DNA of 64,000 bases from Verrucomicrobiia bacterium. Its GTDB lineage: Bacteria > Verrucomicrobiota > Verrucomicrobiia > Opitutales > Cerasicoccaceae. Position 1 is the first letter of the stretch, and each line of letters starts with the position of its first letter. The notes beneath the pieces were generated by a model. It saw only the letters and a program-made list of their open reading frames with translations, had not been told where the DNA came from and ran no database searches. The position numbers and the translations under genes were made by a program. The DNA is taken from the NCBI GenBank assembly GCA_030425485.1, contig JAUIAM010000003.1, positions 1-64,000 of the forward strand, given 5' to 3'. This document shows, piece by piece, positions 1 through 8,943 of the stretch.

Positions 1-3000
1 CGATTGAGCCAACTTCAACGAAGAAATCGTCGATTGCCCATTGGTCGAAGTTGGCGCCGTTATGTGACAACTGCCGCCAGCGAATCTTGACACCTTTTGC
101 TTGGGCCTCCGCCGGGACTGCGATACTGAATGGTGTCCAGGCAGCCAGGTTCGTGTCGGTCGTGTCGATTTCCTGAATGGTGGTCCAGGCATTATCCCCG
201 ATGGAATATTCCAGGACGACATTTTCACCGGGTTCGGAGTTGTTCCAGTAGGTGTCGCCATCTTCGTCCTGGTTCCCCGCACGCATGGTGAAGTAAATGT
301 TAGTCGCATTGCTCAGGTCGATCGGTATCGTCTCGGCACTGCGCGTGCCCGAGGCTCCAAACCAGAGGGCTTTGCTGCCATTAAATCCGGTTGTGCCCTC
401 AATGACGGTGCCCCCCGAAATGGTCTGCCAGAGCGAGTCCTGAATCGTAGGATCAAAATCATCCTCCAGCAGGATGATAATGGGGGCAGGGATGCCGCTG
501 ACTGTGTCGGAGGCGGCGGATTCCCCAGCCGTATTTTCCGCAACGACGCGGTACTCATACTGCACGCCCTCGACCAAATCGGTATCATGGTAGTTCGTGA
601 TGTTCGGGTCGAGATCGGCCAGTATGCTCCACGTGCCCGAGCCGACTCGGCGTTCGAGGCGGTAGCTATCGACATCGGCAACACCTGACCACGAAATCTC
701 CAGCCGGGTGGCGTCAATAACCCACACATGTACACTCCTCGGTGTAGCGGGCGCTGAGCGCATCGGTACGTTTGCACTACGGACAGTGGAATAGGCTGAT
801 GAGAGGGGCAGCTTTACCGCCTTGATGCGGTACAGATAGCTTTCGCCTTCGACGACGGAGGTATCGGTATAGCTGACGTTGTCGGCGGCAATATTGGCAA
901 TGACGGCCCAATCGTCGGTGCCACTCGGAGTACGCTCTACGACATAGCCTGTCTCACCGGAGACATTGGACCAGGTCAGAACGACTTGATTCCACGCAGG
1001 GTTCGTCGAGTAAAAGTTAGGAGTGGGAGGAGGTGTGGCGGTTGTCGTGACCGTTACGGTGTTGCTCCAGTCAGAACTGTAGTCTGTCGAGCCTGCCCGG
1101 ATGCGGAACTCGTATTCCGTCAATTCCGCTAGCCCGGTGACCTGGTATGCGGCTGTGTTCGCCGCGAGGGTGGCGATGTCAATCCAGGTGTCCGTTCTCG
1201 CCACACGTTGTTGCACTTTAAAATCCATCTCCAGTGATTGATCCGACCAGGACAAATCAACTGTCGCGTGGGCGATTGTGCCCGCAGTGAGTACCGGGGT
1301 GGGGAGCGTGATGGGCTCGCCAAAGGAAAAGAACTTTATCTGGTCGCCCACTTGAGCGATGAGTTTGTCCGTGGTGGAATTAAAGCCGCTCACGCGGGTA
1401 TCTGCCGGCATGGCAAGCACCTGGCGACGTACATTGACATCGTAGATTTCAGTATCGGCAAAGGCGTAACGGCCGTCGGGTGTCGTGGAGTAGATCGTCT
1501 CGCCCACGCGCCACTCTGTATTCAACTCCGGGTCGAGTACCACACCTGCCCAAAAGATACGGCTGCCATCTTCGGATACCACGACCGTGCGTGAGCCATA
1601 GTGGCTGGCAATCTCGGCGGGACGGATATCCTTCAACAGTGTGAGCGCATCCCCCGCGATGTCGTACTTCTGTATGGAGGCTCCCGAGGAGTTATTATCA
1701 CCATGGTAGTAGTAGCGCCCGGTCGGGTCGAATGCACCGCCGCCCTCGCGCCCACGTTTACCGTCAAGTGCCTGCTTGTTGATCGTGTCGTAGAGGCTAA
1801 CGTTAATCGACTGGTCTTTTTCTTCCACGATAATCCGCCCGGATACACCTGCTGCGACACGGTAAACATCCCCTTCGGAGTAGACGTTGGCACCTGCAGA
1901 CCTGAAGGAGAGGCTCTGTGTCCATTTGAAAGTATCGCGATCCACAACGAGCAACTTACCGCTTTCCCAGTTGGTGATAAGCAACTGGCTGTCCGGGTAG
2001 CTGATCGTGAAGTCTGTGACAGATGAGCCCACGTGCAGGACGCGACCGATTTCCTCGGTGTCGGAATTGATTTCCAGCAGGTATGCCTTGGGGATGGTGG
2101 CGGTCGTATCTTCGCTGACCGCATACACTGTTTCGCTTTCACGGTCTGAGCGTATGTGGGTCAGTATCAGCGGTTCGACCTGTAGCTGCAACGGGACTTC
2201 GAGCTCACCGGAGGGGAGAGCGATACGGATCGTGGAATAGTGAAAACCGACATCCAGCCCATCGGTGTCGATATTGATAACGAGCGAATCCGGAGTGGTG
2301 CCCGAGGTCGAGGAAAAGCTAACCCAGCTGTCGTCTGTGCTTACCGTCCAGGGTTGCGGGCTGGGGGAATCCAACTCCAGGCTGGTCTTGAAATTGCGAT
2401 GACCTGCGACTGTTTCCACTTCGATTTCCGGGGTATTCAGGGAAATGTCGGTCACGGTAAAGGAATACACCTGGCCGGGGTAGGTGCCTTGTGAGTTGAT
2501 GGGGTCCACACGCCAGTAGTAGGTTTTGCCAACAGCAAGCGGTGTGGAAAATGCATACTCGGTTCCGATTTGTTGTCCCAGGTATTCGGGAGACGCGGTC
2601 GTGGCATTGACGACGGCATCTTCCGAGTCCCCTAAGTAGAGGTCATACAAATCCACCCCGGTAGCACTCGACCAGACCAGTCGTTCCGGTGCCGTGACCA
2701 CGGACCCTGCGATGGGCGTGACTTGGCGTCCGATTTCATCAAGCCCGATTTCATTGACTAAATCCACCGTGAGGAGCTCGCGCGTGGACGGATTGAAATA
2801 CACAAAAAAGCTGTAGTCGGAGGTAAATACCTGGGCGAAACGATAGGTATAGCCACTGCCGGTGTTGGGCATGTTTGGCAGAAAGTACAGCTCCAATCCG
2901 GTTGTGTAGTTATAGAGCCTTGTCGAGGTTGCAACGATGCCGCCGTCATCCGTCATGGACCAGACTGCAGACGGGAACGACTGCTCCTGGATGTCGGTAT

Positions 3001-4030
3001 CTGCCGGGCTGGCCGAAACGGTTTTCATCACTGCGATCTCGTCGTCATCACGCATCAACACCGGGGCTTCAAATGGCGCGCGCTCAAAGCCGTTGACAGA
3101 CGAATCCTTCACATAGGTCACCTTGCCATCAGGGGCGATGGTGTAATGGCCAATGATGGTGGAGTGGGTTCCTGCCGACCAGCCGTACTGCGGCATAGCT
3201 ATCATTTTCGTGCGGTCGTTGGTGACGGCGATGTCCATGAAGCCCGGCGAGTTCGAGGGAGCGGAGCCATCCCACTGCATCGACTGAATGACTGAGCCCG
3301 TTGACCTGTCCAGCACATGCAGAGTCGGTCCCGAGTTGCCATCAAGGTAGTAAATAATGTCGCCGGGTCCGTTTTCGATATTGGCGGTTGTGTCGTCAGC
3401 GTCTCCCCAACTGCTGTAAACGGGGAGTGTGATGCGTTCCTTGAGCGTAAAAGTGGTTAAATCAATGACGTTGATAGTCTTGGCCGCACTGCAGATGACG
3501 AGGAGCTCGGAGCTGTCGTCATTGATGACAAAGTCGGTGGGCCGCTTGTCCACCGTTACGCAGGAGAGCGGGGCCTGATGAGCGGGGTCGTAGGCCACAA
3601 TACAGCCTTTGTTGATGCCGTTAAGCTGGATGCCATAGGTTATCGGGCGTAGCGGGTCATCTATCAGGCGATAGATATTTAGCGGGGATACGGTAGCCGT
3701 CAGGAACAGTTGGGTATTGGCCGTTCCGTCATTCACCGTAATGGTGGCGGTATAGGTTGAGATCATGTCGTCGCTGACGAAGGTGACATCGATGGTGTTA
3801 TCCGCGGTGTTTACTGTGGGCGTGGCCCAGGCCACATCGGATGTCACCGTGATGCCGGATTCGTCAAACGTACCCGGAGAGAGCGTGTAAGGCAGAGAGA
3901 TCGGCACGTGGTTGAAGCCCGGCGCGACAACGATTTCGTATTGGTTCTGAGAAAAAATGACTTCTGCCTGCACGGGGGCTGAAAGGAGCAGAAGGAATGG
4001 TGCGAGTAGGGATAAGCGTTTGTAATTCAT
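1..4030 (-). CDS. Large secreted fibronectin-III protein, 3' end outside the window
   Basis: A single open frame runs from an ATG at 4030 to the window edge, at least 1343 residues, with no stop seen. The first ~22 residues are a signal peptide: a basic start, a Leu/Ala-rich core and a likely cleavage after PVQA. Residues ~130-420 and ~600-850 contain repeated short segments of the type 'VIDLTTFTLKE', which suggests beta-propeller-like blades. At least three FN3-like modules follow at about residues 910-1000, 1003-1090 and 1093-1183, each with the WS...Y.V.R and YEFR/YLYR pattern. The visible C-terminal part resembles a jelly-roll adhesion or carbohydrate-binding module. It is probably a surface or extracellular binding protein. 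The function is unknown and no enzymatic motif was seen. The plus-strand frames here are antisense shadows. Confidence 0.85.
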   Translation of the reverse strand, partial: MNYKRLSLLAPFLLLLSAPVQAEVIFSQNQYEIVVAPGFNHVPISLPYTLSPGTFDESGITVTSDVAWATPTVNTADNTIDVTFVSDDMISTYTATITVNDGTANTQLFLTATVSPLNIYRLIDDPLRPITYGIQLNGINKGCIVAYDPAHQAPLSCVTVDKRPTDFVINDDSSELLVICSAAKTINVIDLTTFTLKERITLPVYSSWGDADDTTANIENGPGDIIYYLDGNSGPTLHVLDRSTGSVIQSMQWDGSAPSNSPGFMDIAVTNDRTKMIAMPQYGWSAGTHSTIIGHYTIAPDGKVTYVKDSSVNGFERAPFEAPVLMRDDDEIAVMKTVSASPADTDIQEQSFPSAVWSMTDDGGIVATSTRLYNYTTGLELYFLPNMPNTGSGYTYRFAQVFTSDYSFFVYFNPSTRELLTVDLVNEIGLDEIGRQVTPIAGSVVTAPERLVWSSATGVDLYDLYLGDSEDAVVNATTASPEYLGQQIGTEYAFSTPLAVGKTYYWRVDPINSQGTYPGQVYSFTVTDISLNTPEIEVETVAGHRNFKTSLELDSPSPQPWTVSTDDSWVSFSSTSGTTPDSLVINIDTDGLDVGFHYSTIRIALPSGELEVPLQLQVEPLILTHIRSDRESETVYAVSEDTTATIPKAYLLEINSDTEEIGRVLHVGSSVTDFTISYPDSQLLITNWESGKLLVVDRDTFKWTQSLSFRSAGANVYSEGDVYRVAAGVSGRIIVEEKDQSINVSLYDTINKQALDGKRGREGGGAFDPTGRYYYHGDNNSSGASIQKYDIAGDALTLLKDIRPAEIASHYGSRTVVVSEDGSRIFWAGVVLDPELNTEWRVGETIYSTTPDGRYAFADTEIYDVNVRRQVLAMPADTRVSGFNSTTDKLIAQVGDQIKFFSFGEPITLPTPVLTAGTIAHATVDLSWSDQSLEMDFKVQQRVARTDTWIDIATLAANTAAYQVTGLAELTEYEFRIRAGSTDYSSDWSNTVTVTTTATPPPTPNFYSTNPAWNQVVLTWSNVSGETGYVVERTPSGTDDWAVIANIAADNVSYTDTSVVEGESYLYRIKAVKLPLSSAYSTVRSANVPMRSAPATPRSVHVWVIDATRLEISWSGVADVDSYRLERRVGSGTWSILADLDPNITNYHDTDLVEGVQYEYRVVAENTAGESAASDTVSGIPAPIIILLEDDFDPTIQDSLWQTISGGTVIEGTTGFNGSKALWFGASGTRSAETIPIDLSNATNIYFTMRAGNQDEDGDTYWNNSEPGENVVLEYSIGDNAWTTIQEIDTTDTNLAAWTPFSIAVPAEAQAKGVKIRWRQLSHNGANFDQWAIDDFFVEVGSI

Positions 4031-4506
4031 GGCCTTATGTGGATCTGGGATCGCATGGGAATAATCTTGTTAATACAATTTTCACATGGCATCAATATGA
4101 TTTATCATTTTTACAGTGTTTCCTTTATGCCTGTGCGCAGGGAAGCCCTGAGATGAAACTATAAAGCTTTCATGTGCCCATGTTCGCCTTACCACGCTAC
4201 GTAGCTTGAGAGTTTCCAAACGCCATATTGCTTGGCCATATTTGGCCTTAACATACCTCTGCACAGTTGTACTTCTGCAACTTAGTGGATGGACGCGGTT
4301 GCCAGCGCTGGATCTGAGAGGTGATGCGACGGCAGAGTGCGACCTTTTTCATATGATTTTTCGGCCATTTCTGAGCGGAAAATCTATCAACAGCAATGGG
4401 CCAGTTTCAGGGGCTCTGCCAGATGGATTTCGTAGCAAGTTCTTATTGAAATCCTGGTTTCAGAATTTGCTTGATTATTCGCAATTCGCGAATAGCGTAT
4501 GGATTC
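4031..4506. other. Intergenic region, no supported gene
   Basis: About 475 bases lie between two divergently oriented genes. Short frames on both strands have no family resemblance and no ribosome-binding site. The region is AT-rich near 4031-4140 and must contain promoters for both flanking units, but I could not assign convincing -35/-10 pairs. Confidence 0.5.
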
Positions 4507-5019
4507 ATGAAGCCGCAGGATGTCGTGGTAGCCTTGAGCATGTTTGTTCCCGACATGCCTTCTAGCTATGCCGACCGGGGTAAATGTCTGGGGATGAGTG
4601 CATCCGAAGTGCATGCGGCAGAGAAGCGGCTGGTTGCGGCTCGATTGCTGGAGTCGCAGTCGAGAGTGATCAATCGCGAGGTATTTATAAAATTTCTGGT
4701 GCATGGGGTTCCTTACGCGTTCGCGGTTTCCCCGGCGGAGATCACGAGGGGGATCCCGACGGCTTGGGCCGCACCGGCGTTGCGTGAGCGGTTTGCCGCG
4801 AGCAATCAGATGCCTCCGGTGTGGCCGGACCCGGAAGGGAATGATCAGGGAAGCGCGGTCAAGCCGCTCTATCGGAGTGTCCCTAAAGTTGCCCGGGCAT
4901 ACCCGGAGCTATACACGCTGTTGGCATTGGTTGACGCCTTGCGTATCGGTCGCGCCCGGGAAAGAAAAATGGCCGAGGAAGCGTTGAAACAACATTTGAA
5001 TCATTATGCCCCAGCTTAA
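4507..5019 (+). CDS. Winged-helix (MarR-like) protein, putative antitoxin
   Basis: 170 residues from the ATG at 4507. An upstream in-frame ATG at 4471 is possible but adds a segment unlike the rest. Residues ~20-60 give a winged-helix pattern, with a helix-turn-helix around 'LGMSASEVHAAEKRLVAARL' typical of MarR-like regulators. The C-terminal half is helical and basic. The stop overlaps the start of the nucleotidyltransferase gene at 5006 by 14 bases, so the two are translationally coupled. The pairing of a winged-helix protein with an NTase resembles AbiEi/AbiEii-type toxin-antitoxin modules. I infer an antitoxin/regulator role from that context, not from a specific antitoxin signature. Confidence 0.65.
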   Translation: MKPQDVVVALSMFVPDMPSSYADRGKCLGMSASEVHAAEKRLVAARLLESQSRVINREVFIKFLVHGVPYAFAVSPAEITRGIPTAWAAPALRERFAASNQMPPVWPDPEGNDQGSAVKPLYRSVPKVARAYPELYTLLALVDALRIGRARERKMAEEALKQHLNHYAPA

Positions 5020-5710
5020 CATCGGCTCTCTGCGCGCTGTTTCCGAGCGGTTGGATCAGACCGGGCTGGACTATGCCTTCACCGGAGGCTCCATCGTCAA
5101 CTTGCTTTTGGACGATCCTGAATTATCGCTGGTTCGCCCGACGGATGATGTTGATGTGATTGTCGAGATTGTCAGTGGCACGCGTTATTCCGATATCGAA
5201 GCCGTTTTTAGGGAAAAAGGCTTTGAGCACGACATGCGGCAGGGAGCCCCGATGTGCCGTTGGCGATTGGGAACGTTGGTCGTGGATATTATGCCAACGG
5301 AAGGGGAGCGGCTTGGCCTGAATACCCAGTGGTTTAAAGAGGTCTTAGCATGTGCGATTGAGACCGAATACGCCCATACCCGGCTCAAGGTGGTTTCGCC
5401 TGTTGGCCTTCTGGTGACCAAGCATTTGACTTTTTCCGAACGCGGAGACGGGGACTACTATGCTAGTCATGATCTGGAGGACTTTGTTACCGTCGTGGAC
5501 GGAAGAAAGGATATTGTTGATGAAGTGGACCAGGCTCTTCCGCCTTTGCGTGCTTATTTGGTAAAAGGTGTCTGCGATTGGCTGGAAACACCTGAATTCA
5601 TTGAGGCGTTGCCGGGACACTTACTTGCCGACAGTGCCAGTCAGCAGCGTCTTCCGCTGTTGAAAGCCAAATTGAAAGGAATCGCAGGGTTGGAGTTGGC
5701 CGATCAGTAG
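5006..5710 (+). CDS. Nucleotidyltransferase, AbiEii/DUF1814-like, putative toxin
   Basis: 234 residues. The N-terminal part carries the polymerase-beta-type nucleotidyltransferase signature: FTGGS at about residue 25, followed by the metal-binding Asp pair in 'RPTDDVDVIVE' and a further acidic strand in 'LVVDIMP'. This is the fold used by AbiEii and MenT-like toxins and by some antibiotic NTases. The C-terminal half is helical and may bind the substrate. The gene overlaps the winged-helix gene upstream by 14 bases. A terminator-bearing repeat follows ~220 bases downstream. The target (tRNA, protein or small molecule) cannot be told from sequence. A housekeeping NTase is possible, but the two-gene arrangement favours a toxin-antitoxin or phage-exclusion role. 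Confidence 0.65.
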   Translation: MPQLNIGSLRAVSERLDQTGLDYAFTGGSIVNLLLDDPELSLVRPTDDVDVIVEIVSGTRYSDIEAVFREKGFEHDMRQGAPMCRWRLGTLVVDIMPTEGERLGLNTQWFKEVLACAIETEYAHTRLKVVSPVGLLVTKHLTFSERGDGDYYASHDLEDFVTVVDGRKDIVDEVDQALPPLRAYLVKGVCDWLETPEFIEALPGHLLADSASQQRLPLLKAKLKGIAGLELADQ

Positions 5711-5756
5711 TGTCTGCTTCGAAAAAGGTGTTTTGAAAGGTGTAAAGATCGCATGC

Positions 5757-6015
5757 TCCAGACCTCCAAAACCGTTGATTTAGCCGGGGTGATTCTGAGG
5801 TGGTTTTCAGAAAAAGGGCCTGGATTTTTGGCGCGGGCGTTGGGTCTGTGAAAAGGGGCGATTCTGGCGGTTGAAACGCAGAATGCGGCTTCTGACCGTT
5901 CGGTTACGTAAGCTTTTGCTGGCAGCCACTTACAAAAAATCCCGCTCGGTGTGCGAAGCGGGATTTTTTGTGGCGGGGTGGGTCGGTGCGCCCGCGACAG
6001 GAAAAAAAATGGGGT
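5757..6015. repeat. Left copy of ~260-bp intergenic direct repeat
   Basis: Bases 5757-6015 align without large gaps to 63376-63633, with about 31 mismatches by eye (~88% identity). A run of about 64 bases centred on the terminator is identical. The right copy ends exactly at the tRNA-His 3' end, while the left copy is followed by unrelated sequence. The two copies bracket ~57.6 kb. They may be the scar of island integration beside tRNA-His or members of a dispersed repeat family. Short minus-strand frames inside both copies look conserved only because the DNA is duplicated. Confidence 0.85.
5934..5969. terminator. Bidirectional rho-independent terminator in the left repeat
   Basis: A perfect 13-bp stem pairs 5934-5946 with 5957-5969 around a 10-base loop. 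The GC core CCCGCT/AGCGGG is flanked by A6 on one side and T6 on the other, so a U-tract forms in either direction. It ends transcription of the NTase pair from the left and of the AraC gene from the right. Confidence 0.85.
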
Positions 6016-6077
6016 CCCTCTGGCAACCCTAATCGTCACGTTTCTTGGGTTTTGTGAGGTATTCTAACTGGATTTTA

Positions 6078-6965
6078 TTAGCGCTTGCCGCGAAATGCCC
6101 TGGGGCTTTTGCCGGTGCCCTGCTTAAACCATGAAGAAAATTCTGACGGGTGGCGAAAAGCTGAAGCGAACGCGATCTCTTTTATTGATAGTGAAGAGGA
6201 TTGCAGGGCGCTACGAGCAAAGGCGAGGCGGCGTTGATTGATATATCGCTTGGGGGTTATTCTAAAGGCAGTGCTGAACAGACGGTTACAGTGTGTTTGG
6301 CTAAGATTAAATGCTTGGGCCAGGTTCTCTTGTCGGAACGGTTCACTGAGCGGCCAGCGGTCGAGCCAGTATTTCATTTCCTGTGCTCTTCCATCCGCAA
6401 AGGGGGGGATGAAAATATTAATGTCCGAGGACTTCGCCATAGCTGTCCATACTAAGGATAGCCAACGCAAGAAACATCCCTGTAATTGCGCGTACAACGG
6501 GTATTCGCCCATGGATTCCCCCAAATGATTCAATGCATGGGGACAGTACTGCTCTACTAACTTGAGCATTGGAGTGGTCGGTGCCAACCATCCTTTGGTT
6601 TGCCGAGGGGAGATGATTCTTGGCTGTGAAAAATCAAACAGCCTCTGCCCCGTTACCCACTTCGCCTCAAACTGAATGGACAGGATTTGTGCGCGAGGGC
6701 TGAATTCGCGCCATGTCGGTATCGGTGGGAAAATAACCCATCTACCCTGAGTAATCTTTGGCGCCTTGGCTTTTGCATCAATACGCAGGTGCCCAGACTT
6801 TAAATACCATGCGGTATAGTGGTTGTTGTAAGAGGTTCCACGAGAAATAACCGGTTTCCCTTCGTAAATCCAAATCAATTGCGCATCCAGATTTCTCCAG
6901 TTTTTAAGCCGCAATGGTGGCAGTGGATGAGATGAAATCATGGTTTGAAACCTTAAGTATTTCAT
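6078..6965 (-). CDS. AraC-family transcriptional regulator
   Basis: 295 residues. The C-terminal ~100 residues hold the two helix-turn-helix motifs of AraC/XylS proteins: 'LAQAFNLSQTHCNRLF' for the first, and 'SIKEIAFASAFRHPSEFSSW' plus the closing 'FKQGTGKSPRAFR' for the second. The N-terminal ~190 residues are a cupin-like sensing region typical of sugar-responsive members. The gene is divergent from the FAD-oxidoreductase gene 46 bases away, so it probably controls that gene and possibly the downstream polysaccharide cluster. The inducer is unknown. Confidence 0.9.
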   Translation of the reverse strand: MKYLRFQTMISSHPLPPLRLKNWRNLDAQLIWIYEGKPVISRGTSYNNHYTAWYLKSGHLRIDAKAKAPKITQGRWVIFPPIPTWREFSPRAQILSIQFEAKWVTGQRLFDFSQPRIISPRQTKGWLAPTTPMLKLVEQYCPHALNHLGESMGEYPLYAQLQGCFLRWLSLVWTAMAKSSDINIFIPPFADGRAQEMKYWLDRWPLSEPFRQENLAQAFNLSQTHCNRLFSTAFRITPKRYINQRRLAFARSALQSSSLSIKEIAFASAFRHPSEFSSWFKQGTGKSPRAFRGKR

Positions 6966-7011
6966 TAATTATGGAAAGTCTTCTTTCTTGGATGGTGGCG
7001 GACTTTGAGGG

Positions 7012-8592
7012 ATGATTCGTCACATGAAATCCATTTCCAGTCACCCCCATTTGAAATACTATTTTTGCCCTATTCAGAGCTTGGACAAAAAGTTAGATGC
7101 GGACATTTGCGTCTATGGTGGCAATTCAGGCGGCGTGATTGCTGCGATTGCTGCGAGGCGTAAGGGGCTGAGTGTAGTCTTGTTGGAGCCGGGGCGCCAT
7201 CTTGGAGGGCTCACAGCAGGTGGTCTTGGTTTTACGGACATTGGCAACAAATTCGCCATTGGCGGATTGTCGCGCGAGTTCTACCGTCGAGTGGGGCGCC
7301 ACTACGGTCAGCATGAGGGCTGGCGTTTCGAGCCCAGCGTAGCTGAGACGGTTTTTCAGCAATGGCTGGAAGAAATGGATATCACTTGTTACTTTGAGAG
7401 CTTCCTGCAGAGTGTGATTATAAATGGTGGTCGTATTCGCTCGATCACTACCGAAAATGGCATTGAGGTACAAGCCCGGCAGTTTATTGACGCGAGCTAC
7501 GAAGGTGACTTGATGGCCAAGGCCGGAGTCAGCTACGCGATTGGGCGGGAAGATAACTGCGTCTATGATGAGACCTGTAACGGTGCCCAGTTGCTGGAAA
7601 AGCATCAGTTTAGTGCAGACGTGGATCCGTATGCTGTTCCCGGTGATCCGTCCAGCGGCCTGCTTGCGGGGATTGATCCAGAGCCGTACGTTCAGGGGCA
7701 AGGAGATAGTCGTATACAGGCCTATAATTTTCGCCTATGCCTGACCGATGATCCCGTGAAACGCCTGCCGATCAGGAAACCTGAAGGCTACGACCGCAGC
7801 GAATATGAACTGCTCGTGCGTTACTGTGAGGCTGGGTATGTTCCGGGGTTCAACAAGTTCGATAGGCTCATAAACGGCAAAATCGACATGAATAATCACG
7901 GCGCGATTTCCACGGACTTCATCGGCCATAATCACGACTTTCCCGAAGCCGGTTACGATCATCGCGAGGCCATATTTCAGCGACATGTGAATTGGATTAA
8001 GGGATTGCTGTGGTTTTGGGCGAGTGATCCTGCGGTTGATCACTCTTTCCAGGAAGAATTCAGGAACTGGGGATGGCCACGAGATGAGTTTATCGAAACC
8101 GGCGGTTTTCCTCATGCGCTCTATGTGCGTGAGGCGAGGCGCCTGGTTGGTGATGTGGTCATGACGGAGCATCACTGCACGGGGCGTGATGTAGCCGTGG
8201 ACGCAGTCGGCTTAGCTGCGTACACCATGGATTCGCACAATTGCCGGCGTGTCGTGGTCGACGGAAAGGTCCGCAATGAGGGCGACGTACAAGTCCACTC
8301 CGGGCCGCCTTATCCGATTTCCTATCGCAGCATCGTTCCCCGCTCGGGCGAATGCCAAAATCTATTTATTCCATTTTGCCTGTCGGCTTCTCACATCGCC
8401 TTTGGCTCGATCCGTATGGAACCTGTGTTCATGATTCTGGCTGAGTCTGCAGTCGAGGCCGCCGCTCTTGCGATAGAGAAAGGCATTCCCGTTCAGCGTG
8501 TGCCATACGATGAGTTACGGGAATGTCTCATCGCTGCCGGACAAGTCATTGATCCTGTCCCTTCTGTAAAGAACGTCCAGGAAGGTGAGTAG
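7012..8592 (+). CDS. FAD-dependent oxidoreductase
   Basis: 526 residues of the FAD_oxidored type often found in polysaccharide loci. A dinucleotide-binding turn 'YGGNSGGVIAAIAARR' at residues ~35-50 is followed by the 'LLEPGRHLGGLTAGGLG' signature, in which the second glycine cluster contacts FAD. The C-terminal 'YPISYRSIVPR' and 'HIAFGSIRMEP' segments are the usual cap of this family. There is no signal peptide, so it is cytoplasmic. It most likely oxidises or isomerises a released sugar. Start choice: the ATG at 7012 has GAGGG immediately before it, which is too close, so the in-frame ATG at 7024 is an alternative. The gene is divergent from the AraC regulator. Confidence 0.85.
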   Translation: MIRHMKSISSHPHLKYYFCPIQSLDKKLDADICVYGGNSGGVIAAIAARRKGLSVVLLEPGRHLGGLTAGGLGFTDIGNKFAIGGLSREFYRRVGRHYGQHEGWRFEPSVAETVFQQWLEEMDITCYFESFLQSVIINGGRIRSITTENGIEVQARQFIDASYEGDLMAKAGVSYAIGREDNCVYDETCNGAQLLEKHQFSADVDPYAVPGDPSSGLLAGIDPEPYVQGQGDSRIQAYNFRLCLTDDPVKRLPIRKPEGYDRSEYELLVRYCEAGYVPGFNKFDRLINGKIDMNNHGAISTDFIGHNHDFPEAGYDHREAIFQRHVNWIKGLLWFWASDPAVDHSFQEEFRNWGWPRDEFIETGGFPHALYVREARRLVGDVVMTEHHCTGRDVAVDAVGLAAYTMDSHNCRRVVVDGKVRNEGDVQVHSGPPYPISYRSIVPRSGECQNLFIPFCLSASHIAFGSIRMEPVFMILAESAVEAAALAIEKGIPVQRVPYDELRECLIAAGQVIDPVPSVKNVQEGE

Positions 8593-8816
8593 GGAGTGCT
8601 TGATGAGTATCTACCCTATAATACTGCTACCGGTGCCGGTATCCATAGCCGTTGGGGCAGAGGCATAATTAAACATAGGATGGATTGCCTTTCGGGATAG
8701 CCTCAGGGCTACTCAATACGCTTTTTTGTATGTGAAATCGGTTGGTGTGTCCTAACCGTGATCGGTCGCCGTTGATATCAAGAAGTGGATAGTTTTAAGC
8801 CCATTAGCGTTACGTT
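8593..8816. other. Intergenic region between FAD oxidoreductase and lacI operators
   Basis: Together with the operator region to 8943 this is ~350 bases without a gene. No open frame, RNA gene or clear terminator was recognised in 8593-8816. The control elements are in the adjoining entry. Confidence 0.5.
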
Positions 8817-8896
8817 TGTAGACAGTTTACATGAATATATGGGCTTATTCTTTTTAAAATAAAGGAATTGACAGCCTGTATGTAAACTGTTTACAT
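8817..8896 (+). promoter_or_regulatory. lacI promoter with two LacI-type operators
   Basis: A perfect 17-base palindrome, ATGTAAACTGTTTACAT (8880-8896), matches the size and symmetry of LacI/GalR operators. An imperfect copy, TGTAGACAGTTTACA, lies at 8817-8831, so the centres are 64 bases apart, which permits looping. A consensus -35 hexamer TTGACA (8868-8873) is followed 17 bases later by a weak -10 (TTACAT, 8891-8896) inside the palindrome. Occupancy would therefore block transcription of the regulator gene starting at 8944, consistent with autoregulation. Confidence 0.75.
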
Positions 8897-8943
8897 TTCC
8901 ACATCATACCTACTTAAAGTCGAAAAATGCTTAAAAATACCCA

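Noticed and set aside
101-3096. Plus-strand frames in the first 4 kb
   Set aside because: They are antisense to a continuous minus-strand frame of at least 1343 codons with a signal peptide and FN3 modules.
5704-6039. Minus-strand frame of 111 codons, similar to a 110-codon frame at 63340-63672
   Set aside because: Apparent conservation comes from the duplicated intergenic DNA. Both frames run through a terminator hairpin, and the right one extends into tRNA-His.
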